From Megamerina dolium (lineage: Eukaryota > Arthropoda > Insecta > Diptera > Megamerinidae), in contig OY978525.1 in NCBI GenBank assembly GCA_963854835.1, positions 60,152,855-60,216,854 of the forward strand: a stretch of DNA of 64,000 nt, in the 5' to 3' direction. Position 1 is the first letter of the stretch; every line of letters starts with the position of its first letter. Below are positions 21,768 to 33,795 of this stretch, piece after piece. The translations under genes were made by a program, and so were the position numbers. Below the pieces are notes generated by a model that saw only the letters and a list, made by a program, of their open reading frames with translations, had not been told where the DNA came from and did no database searches.

Positions 21768-23690
21768 AGTAAACGAACACGAACATATCAAGCATGTTCA
21801 ATTAAAAAGTTTTAATTTTCTTCTATTTTTACAAATGGCATAAACTATATAAAAGGTGTAATTGTTTACCTGAATATGCCGGTTTTGCCGGTTGTGAATA
21901 TATTCTTCAATATCAAATGCATATTGCCTAACGATCGCACGGGTTTTTTTTACTGAATACTGGTTAAAACGACTTCAACTTATTTGTTATTTACTTACTT
22001 CATACATTGATAATTTGTTTTCTAATCATTTTTAATTTATGTACACTTAAAAATATTATTTTTGTTTTTCAATTATATGTTTTTTTGGTTGCAAATTCTT
22101 ACAAGTAAAAATTATCCAGTAAATCCTTGTAGGTTCTCTCACAGCGAAATGTCATTTTACGCTCTCATTTTCTCTCTTGTTGCAAGTTTTTTGGTGTAAG
22201 CAAACATCATTTGACAAAAATTGATGATAATTCGTACAAATTCGAATTTTCTGTAAACAAACACACCTATTGTAAATACACACATGCTACCCAGCAGCGG
22301 TGAAAAACTGATTAAAGTGAGGGTTTCGTTAACTTCAAAACTGATTAGAAAATTGGTTAGTTTTGCTATAGCAGAGCACACATTGACAGGAAATCGAAAT
22401 GATCGGTTGAATTTTCAACAAATTGATATGCATGGTGAGTTTGCAAACAAAAAGTTTTGTCAACTTTCTATCGGTTGCGTGCTTGTGACCCTTTGGTTGA
22501 GTACAATATTAAAAATATTTATTTTTTTAAACAAAGTAATAGGCTTTAACAAATTTTTTGATTATTTTCATAATTGTAACAATTAATCTTCCGGTATTTA
22601 TTTTATAAATTATGCTATAATTAAATAAAAGAAACATTAAAAATCAACTTTATTTGACAAAATCAGCCTAAGACACGACATTGAGGTGCTGGAAATAAGT
22701 TTTTTGTGGGTTTGTTCGTCAAACTTTTCCTCGTAGTTAGTTTTTATTTAAATATGGTTTCATTTGGGAACGTTCGCCAAAGAAACAATATCGTGTGAGG
22801 ACACATTCCCCTTCAGCAGACTATTTTAAGTTATACAGGTTTAAAAAAAAGTGTAAAATGGTTAGCGCAACATTTTATGCAGGAAAGCCATGAAAACAGA
22901 GGGGCGTCGTTGTCATAAACGTGACTTGCAAGAAAAGGAATACATCGCACAATGCTTGAAAAACAGTGGAAATGAATTTACAAAGGATCATCAATAAAGC
23001 ACACTTGTGGATTAAATTTCGGAATAATAGTGGCCAAATCAAACTGGGCATTGCGAATTGACTTTCCTTGAGCTCTTGGAGCAATATCAACATGTTACCA
23101 TAAGCATGTTTCAATACAAAAACCACCAAGTAAAATATCCAATATTGTGCGTTATTTTTGTCGCCATCGTGGTACAAAAAATATATAAAATTATCAAGCC
23201 ACACCCAAATTATTTTAACATAAGTCCTGCTAAAGATTTATAAAAAAAGTTCAATATTTTTAAACAGTGGCAGCTCATAAATGATTTCTATCAACTGTTT
23301 TGGCAGTCACATATGATTTAATTTTCCAGCTTTCGCTACCGCTTTTCTGTTTAAACTTTTTAGCGTAGCTAGTACTGAAAAGTTGAAGCTAGTGCTAGAA
23401 CTTTGTACTACCAAAGAATATTGAACTAAAGAAGCTTCGTGAAAAAGCATACATGAATTTCAAGCAAGACTAAAAAGCCGTCCTACTCATTCGTAAAGTG
23501 AGCGCTGATAATGTTCACTCAAAATCCGACATTTTCAGTGTTGCTCACGCTTTTTTGTTGATTATCCTACTCATTTGAAAATATTATAATTCTTTATGCA
23601 AAGTTCGTATTTATTTATTTATGCAAAAATATTATTCCTGAAGAAACTAGAGCAAAAGCAACAACAAATACGCAAGCGTAGGTGAGTGTG
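21768..23690 (+). repeat. Dispersed repeat Y, copy B
   Basis: Continues 20537-20589 across the solo LTR and matches 11656-13535. It contains the conserved frame at 22284-22586. It adds sequence around 22085-22205 and 23265-23345 that copy A lacks. Its right end runs into the W module with no break in homology, so W may be part of Y. Confidence 0.75.
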
Positions 23691-23754
23691 AGTGTAATCG
23701 ACGAAATCAAGAGGAAGACACTCCAACACACCAAATTGTTCTTTCTTCGTATAT

Positions 23755-23834
<80 letters not shown>

Positions 23835-23900
23835 GAAGAAAGAACAATTTGGTGTGTTGGAGTGCCTTCCCCTTGATTTCGTCGATTGTGAGTGTAATAT
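23691..23900. repeat. W hairpin: inverted W modules around an (AT)n core
   Basis: Arms of about 58 bp at 23697-23754 and 23831-23888 are reverse complements with about two mismatches, separated by acacac and (AT)n. The transcript or single strand would fold into a long stem. Confidence 0.85.
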
Positions 23901-23930
23901 ATATATATACACCTATATATATATATATAT

Positions 23931-24365
23931 TGTTACGTTTTTATTCTGTGAGCGTTTAATTCTATTTGAATTACCTTGTTCGATCACTGGATTCTGTTAA
24001 TGATAACTGCAACACTTATTTTATACAACCATATACAGCAACAATTTATTTAATAAACACTATTTACAATCAACTCTGTTTATAATCAACTATTTACAAT
24101 AACACTTTAATATACTAGCAACTTTTGCCTCTGTATCGATGTTTCTGCAATCACGTTCGGGATCAGATTGATTCTCACTTCTCAACACTGGCTCTATTTA
24201 TACTCTGTTGGCAACACTCCAGAATCTTCCTTTATCGAGATTCTTCTCTTTCTTTCTCGTTGGCTTGTTCTGGTTATTGCTTATTTCTTTTTGCTGACAT
24301 TCGTTTCGATGCTGCCAATAGTGTCAGTCACAATAGTGATGAGTAACCAACTATCGATACTCGTT

Positions 24366-24368
<3 letters not shown>
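23931..24368 (-). mobile_element. Solo LTR of gypsy family Q
   Basis: 438 bp between tgttacgttttta and ctcgttaca, TG...CA on both strands, with AT-repeat flanks. Other Q LTRs are at 33465-33785, 37658-38076, 38155-39337 and, with internal sequence, 43288-44264. The minus orientation is set by the orientation of the Q internal region. Confidence 0.85.
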
Positions 24369-24443
<75 letters not shown>

Positions 24444-24452
24444 AATAATATA

Positions 24453-24502
<50 letters not shown>

Positions 24503-24511
24503 TATATATAC

Positions 24512-24600
<89 letters not shown>
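24369..24600. repeat. (AT)n array with short interruptions
   Basis: Alternating AT broken by gtatataaat and tacataaat motifs. Confidence 0.95.
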
Positions 24601-24601
<1 letters not shown>

Positions 24602-24765
24602 TAATTTTATGTATATAACGGATAAGAAAATAATAACGAAGAAAAGTGTAATTACAAATATAAATAAAAAGTACTATATATGTATATATTCAATATACAT
24701 AGATATATATGTATATTGGTTATATCTATTCATATGCATGCACCTATTAGCATATAAAAGCAAAT
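24601..24765 (+). repeat. Module V, long form
   Basis: Starts atgtatataacggataag and ends cctattagcatataaaag; inverse of 13595-13760. Confidence 0.75.
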
Positions 24766-24849
24766 GTACAGATTTGGGCAATGTATGTAAAAATCCTTCC
24801 ATTGGTATGTATGGGTGTATGTGATTTAACAGTAACACATATCCCTAAC

Positions 24850-25490
24850 GGACAGATACAGATATAGATACGCCAGTATAGTACAGGGAAGACGAAAGAA
24901 ATGGGGGAACAAGACAATGACGAAATAAACGCAACAGATTTCCCAAATATTTCCCAAAATATAGGGCTTTCTAAACCTAACATGTGCAACTACCACGCTG
25001 CCGATAGCTGACTCAGCAAGGCTAATTAGAGCACCTGATCAATTCTTTAGGGGGTTAACAATATACCCGGAATAGTTATATGGAGCCCCCACTAATGATA
25101 AAAGAAAAATAAGAAAAAAAACAAGCATCAGTTATCTTTCTTCAAAAATCGGATACCAGGGTTGCAAACAAAAATAACCGCACCTCTAGTTCATCGGACC
25201 TCTGGTGTTACATCCGTCCTCTAGTACCTTCGGATATGCATATGAGCACTCTTTATATTTCATGAATATCGATCGTGCACTTCCAGACGGACACTATACC
25301 GCCACTACGTCCTTTTATTACGTACAGTATTGTCAAAACGCGTATGAACACACTCCAGAATTATTAGAATCACTTAAACGTTATCACTCAAAATCATCAT
25401 TAAACAAAATTTCACCACAATACACCGACTAAATAACACCGACACGGCACGTTTCTAATCTTTCAACAAGCTGACTCATTTCCGAATTTG
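24850..25490 (+). repeat. Dispersed repeat Z, copy 2
   Basis: Matches 18070-18715. The end-like frame is open here from 25205 to 25432 (75 codons), ending NKISPQYTD, with a Tyr where copy 1 has His in KRYHSKSS. No ATG opens it; the open stretch begins upstream of the first Met. Confidence 0.65.
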
Positions 25491-26289
25491 CAAATGCAAA
25501 CGAAAACAATAAATGATTGTAACTCCTAACGGATAGAATAGACCAGAATGCGACCACAAAAAAAATTTTAAGAAAACGTTAACCAAAAAAGGATAACGAA
25601 CTACCATATACCGTCCTTATGTACATGCCAATACAACGTATCCCTAACAGTTATGGTCATATACAGAACATCGTATATGCACTGGCTTAGCCAATACCAG
25701 AACCCAGTAAATATCACGTACGGCAGGAATTCCACCATTCTAGCATCTGGCATAATAAGTGCGAGAACCTCAAGGCACAGTTGACAGATGTAGATATTGG
25801 AGTCATGTTGGAAATTGACATGACAAACACACATGTTGCGTGTGGATTGTCAAACTGTTATGAAATGTTGAAAAGCGTGGCGATATTTAACCTTTTTTTG
25901 GTGCATTTAGCTTTTTTAGCGTTTCTATTTGGCCGATCTAGCTTTTCTATTTTTGAAGTTCTGCCAATACTGTATTGAATGTGCGCATAATATCACGAAA
26001 TTAATCATATTTTCAGTTTGTGTCCGACTGTGAGGCGTGTTAAGAGAGAGAGAGAGAGAACAACCAACGAATAATAAACGAATGATAACGATAAATGCTG
26101 GCATAAATGGTAGCATAAACATGCGCTGATGTCCATCGCATCTAAGGCACACTTTCTAATTGTCGGCATTTCTCCTTTTATCTAAAATAAGAGAAAACCA
26201 GCATTTTAAATAAATTGCTATGAAATATAATCCAAACCAAAATTTGCATCTTACCGCTCTGTAAATATCAAATGAAAATTATGGTGCAA
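25491..26289. other. Unassigned sequence, no gene seen
   Basis: About 800 bp without recognisable coding, LTR or inverted-repeat structure. A (GA)n stretch lies at 26045-26060. Confidence 0.4.
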
Positions 26290-26517
26290 AACAATGTAGG
26301 TGGTGTTATTACCTCATCTGTTTAGTCTTATGTTTATGGTTTGAATAAATGATTTTAGTTTTTGATTCCACCAACGATATATTTGTTGTTGTTGTTAGAA
26401 ATAGAAAACAACAAATGATCTCCAAAATGAATACTTACTCAACAGTCAGTTCTGGTTATTTTTCGCTGCAGCAATCACGCCGTTGATACTGGCAAAACCT
26501 CTTTACAACCCAACAAT
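26290..26517. repeat. Short dispersed repeat shared with 48125-48400
   Basis: Shares tgtttagtcttatgtt, the ttgttgttgttgttagaaata run and atggctacaatcttca, in the same order and orientation, with 48125-48400. Nature unknown. Confidence 0.6.
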
Positions 26518-28735
26518 TTACATGGCTACAATCTTCAGCAACCAAAAAAATTGGATCCGATAAGAAGTGCTTATTTCGAGTTTTCTATTGTAATCAGCCA
26601 TACCAACCATATTCTTAACAAATTTTTCGTAATAATTTACTAAATCTAAAAATGCCTTAGCGTTCTTCTTGTTCCTTGAAACAGGATTATTTTTAAAGTA
26701 TTCCACTTTACCAGGGTTTTGGTAATGCTCCTTCCTCAGTGCAGTTATGGCCTATGTAAATTATCTCTTTTCGTAGAAACTAGCACTTTTCTGTGTTTAG
26801 CTTTAAGTCATGTTTACGTAAAATTTCAAATACTCTACGTAAACGCGATTCATGCCAAGTTCCGACCGCTGACGACGATGTTATCCAAATACACAAAAAA
26901 ATCTATACTTTGAAGTTCTGTTAGTACAAGGCTCATTAATCCTTGGATGGTGGCAGGGGCGCCTGTCAAACCGAAAGACATTCTATTAAATTAATATTAG
27001 TACGCCTGTACTAAAAACCGTTGTTTTCTTGTCCACCGTTTCCATCAATAATTGCTGGTACCCACTGGTAAGGTCAAGGGTAGTGAAATATCTGCTATGT
27101 CTTAGCTGATCTAATATTTCATCTATTCGGGGAATTGGAAATACTGGCTTCATTGTGGCGTCGGTTAATTTTCTGAAATTTACTACTAGCTAGAAACAAT
27201 TACACCATCTTCCAACATTTTATTTGCCTGCCCACGGTCTTTGATTGATTGACACCTGATCTGTCTTCACTAATATTGTCTGCCTTATACCTGTTGTATA
27301 AGATAATCTAACGCCTTTTAACTAAATCTTGGAATGACTTGAATATGTCTTCTATGGATCTATTTCCCTCGATGTTTAAGTTTGGGACTAGCTCGTATAA
27401 TATTTTGATAACTCTTTCGTGGTTATCCGTTTCCTTAACGCTATTTATTTTGTAGTCTATGTATTCTACGTGTTTAAAATGATTAATTATATTTATTTTC
27501 AGCTCATTATTTACAATATACGTATCTGTATTCGTGTTGAGCATTGGGACATACACTGTGTTGTCCGTCATACTGCTCAATGTCTCCTCCAACAATATTC
27601 CAGGAGATACTTCCTGCTTCTCTACTACAACTTTTCAAATTTGGTATTTACCATTTTGGTGACTACCTTCATAGTTATCTCAGGTATTACAACCTCAGTG
27701 GAGTGGAACAACACCAAGTTATAGGCATCTGCGTATAGTCGCTGTTTTACATAGGCTACGAAATCTTCCAACGCATCTAGTTTTATGGCCTTTCTTGATG
27801 TACTTCAGTTCTCAAGTCTTTACACTCCGCACCAGTGAGTACTGGGACCAATCTCCTGACCGTCTGTGCTATTTTGTCAGTACGTATTGTTAGCTTTGGT
27901 TGTATTTCTGGTTGAGGCTCTGATTGTGTTCTCCTTACAGGTGTACTACTACCAAGAGGTGTCTTTTGTGCTAGGCAGCGTTCTCTTTCGAGATTTGTCA
28001 CTTTTACTTGGAACGCACTTAGCTGCTCATGATCAACTGAGGTTCTGAGTTTTTTTTAACAAATTCGTTATTTATTTTGAGGGTCGCAGTAATCTCTACT
28101 TTTAGATGCTCCGCGTCGGATCCCTTTTTTTCGATCTGTCCTCGAAGAGCCTTAAATTGTGTTTCTGCTGCCTTGAGATCATCTTTTTGTGTCATGGCTG
28201 CTTCAGGCTGACTTTTTAGAAAGTCTTTTAATTCGGATAACGTAGAGTTTGGTTCATCGTTTGGTTCAAGGGTACTCACCTTCCGTGATGTACTTTTGAT
28301 TTTATGAGCTGGAATTGCTCGTATGTTCTGTGTTGTTTAATCAAGCTCTACACGGGGTCGATGGACTCGGCTCATCCAACGTCTAATTCCTTTGCTAATG
28401 ATTCGTACGATTTATTGTCCATTTGACAAAAAAAAAACTTTGACTAGAATTAGATCCTCTACTGCGTTAATTGTTGAACGTAAAACACCTTGTTTAACAA
28501 GATATTTCACAGTATCCTACCGGCTGCGCCAAAATGTTGTGTACTATTTTTCCACAACACAACGTTACCTAATTCCCTAAGTGTTGCGAGTGCTCTCGAG
28601 ACACTGATCAGCTGAAAGTATAGTAGAGTAGAGTATACTTACTGCCTCTATTGTCCTATTCAATAAAACCGCTTAGCTGTTCCAGCTTTCTTGGCTTTAT
28701 TTTCCCTATGTTCACTCATACACTTTTACAACTGT
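26518..28735 (-). mobile_element. Decayed errantivirus/17.6-like gypsy: LTR, primer site, gag and RT pieces
   Basis: Reading the minus strand: a putative LTR (28735 to 28532), a serine-tRNA-type primer site, gag-like frames (28279-28019, 28001-27783, 27595-27308), then reverse transcriptase (about 27170 to 26518). Protease, RNase H, integrase and any env are missing. RT motifs are HSRYFTTLDLTSGYQQL, GLTGAPATIQGLM and FFVYLDNIVVSG, so the active-site box reads YLDN in place of YLDD. Many stops. Relation to the errantivirus remnant at 61209-64000 is possible, but the parts hardly overlap. Confidence 0.75.
28512..28531 (-). promoter_or_regulatory. Serine-tRNA-type primer-binding site
   Basis: On the minus strand the sequence TGGCGCAGCCGGTAGGATAC directly follows the presumed LTR. 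It matches 18 of 20 bases of the complement of the 3' end of Drosophila tRNA-Ser as I recall it, the primer used by 17.6/297/ZAM-type elements. Confidence 0.7.
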
Positions 28736-28749
28736 AATTATTATACATT

Positions 28750-29955
28750 TTAACGATTAGCCGAAGCAGACCACTATTATCCTTTTTGTCCCTCAAATCA
28801 TGTATCATGTTTTTTTTTTTTTGGTTGCAGAATTCTTCCACTTCCCTCCTCATAACAACATTACGAGTTATTTCAAGCATCTGACTCTGCCTCTTCCATG
28901 AATAATCTGCAAATATCAGCATCCTGCCCTTTGACAAGCTTAGGTGGTACTTGAAATTGCTATGCACAGTTATTAATACAGTCAACCAGCTCAGACTTAA
29001 CCGTCCTAGACTGAGAGCCCTCTTCGATTCACTGCGCATTGGTAGCCTCAACGAGGCCTTTGTCTGTCTACAAGTGGACAAACTCTCCCATCTCCAGAGA
29101 TGGAGTTTCCTTATTATGACTTTTGCCTTCACCGTACCGTTACTAAGCGGAACTACTCTCTCCGGGCCATAAACTTCAGCTTTAGATCCTTGTCTAGCCA
29201 AGGCGTCTGCAGCTTAATTTTGCTCTCTACAAATGTGTCCCTTCACCCACATAAGAGTAATCGAATTTCTGCACATCCGTTAAATTTATGAACACTTTCG
29301 AACACCAACTTAGAAGATACCGTAGGTTGTTGCAATCTCTTGATCACCGCTTTGTTATCGAGTCCTAGCAAAATTTACTTACCTAGCACCTTTCCGTTCA
29401 ATAGATGATCAGGCGCATTAGATCAAGCATCAAGCATTAGATCAAGCATTTTTGTTTGTAAACCGATACGTATCTTCCTATATTCAGAGTGCATGTCAGT
29501 CCCAACTCTTTAGAGAAGGTTCCAGCACCCACGCTGACATCCATCAATGATCCATCAGTGAAAGTACTGATATCATTTTCCTCACATACATCATATATGA
29601 GGCCGTCTTCAATGAGTGTTCTATGTGACTTTCCAGTCAACTTTACATAACCGATTCCATCCATTGGCGTTTGCGCTTCCATCACACTGATATGTACCAG
29701 TGGAAGGATGTTCCTGTGTCCTATCTCCAAGCCGAATCCATTCTAATTATTGGTTGTGTTTAGACGTAATGCTCTTAATGCCGCCGACTTCATAATATGC
29801 AAGTTCAATGGCAGCAACCCCAGTTAAATCCCAATACAAGCAATTCTTTGCACCCTATCTAACTTGCTCTTTGCGGTCTTTTGGGTGACTTTAGGTCACC
29901 AGACCACAGCAGCATATGCTATTACGGGCCCCACCATCGTTGTGTAGATCCATAC
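28750..29955 (-). mobile_element. 5'-truncated LOA/I-type LINE, antisense
   Basis: Matches the 3' part of the LINE at 55490-61040: the RT thumb region, RNase H (ISTFTDGSLMDVSVGAGTF, 29437-29730) and the C-terminal region (28716-29201), ending with the 3' sequence that precedes the AT array in the longer copy. Frame changes are present. A run of T (about 28811-28822) lies where the longer copy has attattt. Confidence 0.82.
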
Positions 29956-30129
29956 GTTACATTCGGTTATACTGTATAATGCTATACTTTAATAATAGAA
30001 AATTAATTAATTCGATATAAAAGTGACCAATGTGTGCAACCTCTCCATATATACTTTTGATACTACTAAAGCTCAGTCATTTGAAATCACAACTTGGGAA
30101 AAATGAAACACCCTAATGTACAGTTTTGC
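29956..30129. other. Short unassigned spacer
   Basis: AT-rich, possibly containing the unrecognised end of the mariner element that follows. Confidence 0.3.
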
Positions 30130-30830
30130 TGGAATCTATTAACCAACTCGTATTTCCACAACATTTCCTTTGTAAGGAAGATTTCTTAATTCACCATTCC
30201 TATGGGCCAGCAAGCGGGCTATATGTTTGAGAATAGATTTCCTTATTCCCTAGGTGTAGAACTTCTGGGTTTTCTGAGCGAAAAACTGATCCAAGTGCGT
30301 TTTGTAGGCCTCTATGGAATTTGAATTTACATCATTAAGAGAGTTCTGTAGAGATCGAAACAAATAATAATCTGAAGTTGCAAGCTCCGGGCTATATGGT
30401 GAATGCATCAAAACTTCCCAGCCAAGTTCTATCAGTTTCTGCCGGGTCATCAAACATGTGTGTGGTCTTTTCTGTTGATCAATTCTGGCCGTTTTAATTA
30501 AATTGCTTGCTTTAATCTCGTTAATTGTTGACAGCAGGAATCAGAATCAATCGTTTGACCAGGTTGTAGAAGCTCATAATGAACAATTCCCTTCCAATCC
30601 CACCAAACACACAGACAGCATTACCTTTTCCCTGATTTCATCGACGTTTTCAGTGATTGGTCGACCAGAGCGAGGTGCATCTTTAACATCAAAAGTATCA
30701 GATCGAAAACGAGCAAACCATTTCACTAATGTTTTTCTAGGTAAAGCATCGTCTCCGTAAATTTCAAAAAATTTTTTCAGCAGCCTGCGACGCATTCTTA
30801 GTTTTTCTATAAGAGAAAAGCAAAATATGA
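30130..30830 (-). pseudogene. Mariner transposase with internal deletion
   Basis: Minus-strand frames give the N-terminal domain (FFEIYGDDALPRKTLVKWFA and DVKDAPRSGRPITENVDEI, 30795-30574) and the C-terminal end (MHSPYSPELATSDYYLFRSL, 30453-30250). The latter contains the mariner signature PYSPDLAPSDYHLF in altered form, including the third catalytic Asp of the DD34D triad. The central catalytic part with the first two Asp residues is missing. Terminal inverted repeats could not be placed with confidence. Confidence 0.82.
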
Positions 30831-30989
30831 CGATAATGTTTCAAGTTTCCAATCATTTTAATCGTAGATAACTTTTAAAAGAATAATGCAATTCTAATAA
30901 TGTCTTCCAACAAAATTAATTATTAATATTATAAGAGATGTTACATTTTAGAGCCATCTACGACAATTTGCTACCGAACTTTTTCGAAC

Positions 30990-31262
30990 TCCCAATATTA
31001 TTAGCGGTGCCCTATACTTTTATTCTACACTTCCATATTAGAATAATCACAGCTTTATAAATTAGTAGTTTCATTTCTATGAAAAGTGGTGAAGTTTTGC
31101 TTAGTAGCTTTAGTTGAACAAATCTAAAATTTCATATTGTATTATTCCTACAAGTGAGCTTTTGGTCAATTATTATCCGCAGGTATTTTGTTTTTGTTGC
31201 TTTTTGTATTACTTCATTGTTGAACGTTATAGGAACGTTGCTTATATTTCTGTTAGTGTAGG
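30990..31262 (-). mobile_element. Fragment of a Jockey-like LINE
   Basis: A minus-strand translation contains PITFNNEVIQKATKTKYLR followed by IIIDQKLTC and, after a frame change, IEMKLLIYKAVII. These resemble the LINE RT thumb motifs KYLGI-ID-KLTW and KLLLYKSI. Too short and damaged for a finer call. Confidence 0.55.
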
Positions 31263-32352
31263 TTATATCAGACTTTAGAAATAATGAGATATCCCACTGT
31301 TAATAGACAGCGTTTTAACAGCAAATCTGGCGATGAAACATTGGCCACCTTTTCACTTAAAGCCAAAAATGGTTTTAGATACACTGGAAACAGTTGAGAA
31401 TGAGTATTTTCATACGTAAACCAACCGCAGCTTCACACAATCAATTTGAGTCGGCATGTCATATATAAATACTTTCATATGCACCTATGTATGAATCCGA
31501 CGATGAAGATTCAATATTGAAATTATATAGGATAATTCGAAATTATATTTATACAAGAATATCCGAAATTCAGCATATGTAATACTTTGGTTACTTTTTG
31601 ATCAGAAATTAATGATTATCAAAATTTTATTAAAAATATGTAGGTAATAAGAAATAATTAAATTATCATGGAACATGATTTTTTATTAAAATTTAATTTG
31701 TTTACAAAAATTAATTCTTATCAAAATGTTTAGCTATCAGCTGAATTTCAATAAGAAAGCATCCCTTATTTGCCTACTACAAACAATCAACTCGATCATC
31801 TGTTCGATTTTAATTGCTCTCATTTTTTCGTTTTCTACATATTTTACTACGTAAATATATATGCACACATGTCTATTCTGCTGTCTATTTTTCATTGACA
31901 AATATGCGAGAACGGCAACACAGCAATCATGCGATTGAATTTTTGCTATTTTTCAAGATTTTGTCATTTTGCGCTTGTTCAACAGCCAACACTTCAAATT
32001 GTTCGTCTTTCGTTGATTGATCATTCATTGCATACACACACACACACACATATGCGCATGCGTTCTTGTTGTTGTTTTAGCTTTCGTTTCGTGCATATAG
32101 TTCGTATACGAGTATGGACGGCCAATCGGCTGATTTCATGTGCGTGGAGCAGAAGGGAATGTGTGAGGCAATCAGCCTCCTTTGAATTTATATGAGATTT
32201 AGAATAAAAACCCTCTAAATAATACAAGTGTTCGAGGCCATGTTTCTGCAGACGCGATTATGACAAATTTAGAATTAGAGAACAAACGAAACATTTACAT
32301 TATAGCGGGCCAAATTTTGTAGCCACGATCGTATAGCAGAAGCGGAAACTAC

Positions 32353-32488
32353 TATGTCTAAAATTAATGTTGACGCTCCGAATTTTCGGAAATTAGTATG
32401 TCTATCCATACAAAAATAATTTTTTTTAATGTTTTGTATGGAAAAATATTTATTTTTGGAAATGCGCGTGGTCAACATTATTTTAGAC
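32353..32488. repeat. Palindromic MITE-like hairpin in the loop of X
   Basis: tctaaaattaatgttgac on the left is the imperfect inverse of gtcaacattattttaga on the right, and the inner part pairs further (ccatacaaaa with ttttgtatgg). About 135 bp in total. Confidence 0.7.
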
Positions 32489-33069
32489 CCATGGTATTGT
32501 GGAAAAATACACAATACTTACATCTATGTTAGTTTTAGTTCTTGCTATGCGATATGTCACGGTTTTTTGCTATACAAATTTGACCCGCCCTATCACCCAT
32601 ATGTGCTTTTGTTTTGTATATCAAAGACCAAATCGAAAATCAGAAAGTTTCTGATTCTTCCTCTTCCTCAAGAAACGAAAGCAAAAGCAACAACAAGAAC
32701 GCATGCGTAGATGTGTATGTGCATGGCAATGCGAGTGAAATCGACGAAAGACAAACAATTCGATGTGCTGACAAAATGACAAAATCCTGAAAAATAGCAA
32801 AAATTCAATCGCATGATTGCTGTGTTGCCGATCTCGCTTATTTATCAATGAAAAATAGACAATGTTCCTTAGCAAACGTACATATAGTTTTTACGTAGTA
32901 AGATATGTAGAAAACGAAAAATGAGAGCAATAGAGACACAGATGATAGAGTTGATTTGTTTGCAGTAGGTATATGTATATGGGATGATCTCTTATTGAAA
33001 TTCACTTGAGTTTCTATAGCTAAAACATTTTGATAGGAATTAATTATTGTAAACAAATTAATTTAAAAA

Positions 33070-33215
33070 AAAAATCGTGTTCCATGATAATTTAATTATC
33101 ATGGAACACGATTAATTAATTGTATGTATTAATTTTCCATGATAATTTAATTTCCATGATAATTTAATTATCATGGAACACGATTAATTAATTGTATGTA
33201 TTAATTTTCATTAAA
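33070..33215. repeat. Tandem units built on a near-palindrome
   Basis: ccatgataatttaattatcatgg is palindromic, and a unit of about 75 bp containing it plus aacacgattaattaattg and tatgtattaattttc is repeated twice with partial extra copies. Confidence 0.8.
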
Positions 33216-33283
33216 TACATATTTTTTATAAAATTTTGGTATTCATTAATATCTGATAAAAAAGTAACTATAGTATTACTAGT

Positions 33284-33360
33284 GGGTGCCGTAGCTCAGT
33301 GGTTAGTGTGTTCGCCTTCTGATCTGTAGGTCGTGGTTCAATCCCCGGCTGATGCATAAC
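33284..33360 (+). repeat. SINE tRNA-like head without the usual body
   Basis: Identical by eye to the head of the 17275 SINE, including boxes A and B, up to gatgcataac. After that the sequence is unrelated to the SINE body. Either truncated or a second SINE family with the same head. Confidence 0.8.
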
Positions 33361-33464
33361 AGCATGAAAGAAAGAAAATCAGCGGGAAATAAAATAAATA
33401 CAAAATACATAAACCAAAAGTGAGTTTTGCCATCGGCAAAACAATATCAATCCTATCATAATAT

Positions 33465-33785
33465 TGTAACGAGTATCGATGGTTGGTTACTCATCAGTAT
33501 TGTGACTGATACTATTGTGAATGACACGAATATTGGCACCATCGAAACGAATGTCAACAAAACGAAATACGCAATAACCAGAACACGCCAACGAGAAAGT
33601 AAGAGATGAATCTCGACTACGATAATGGAAGATTCTGGAGTGTTGCCAACAGAGTATAAATAGAGCCAGTGTTGACAAAAACAAATCAATCGAATCCCGA
33701 ACGTGATTGCGCAAACATCGATACAGTATTAGAGGCAAAAGTTGCAACTACATTAAAGAGTTATTGTAATAGTTGATTGTAAATA
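33465..33785 (+). mobile_element. Partial LTR of gypsy family Q
   Basis: Starts tgtaacgagtatcgatgg and follows the Q LTR for about 320 bp, then stops at the A-rich tail of an antisense SINE. The missing 3' part is not found beyond the SINE. Confidence 0.8.
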
Positions 33786-33795
33786 AAAAAAATAA

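Larger units (their letters stand above)
31270..33240. repeat. Foldback repeat X: two inverted arms around a 0.6-kb loop
   Basis: The right half of the left arm (about 31600-32095) is the inverse of 32665-33240; shared pieces include cgttttctacatattttac, tttttcattga-aaatatg and gcgcatgcgttcttgttgttg. The left arm extends further out (31285-31580) with atcccactgttaatagacag, which is not matched on the right here. Other arms are at 45575-46803 (+), 47708-48135 (-) and 48738-49170 (-). No transposase is seen. Long inverted arms suggest a foldback or non-autonomous DNA transposon. Confidence 0.7.
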
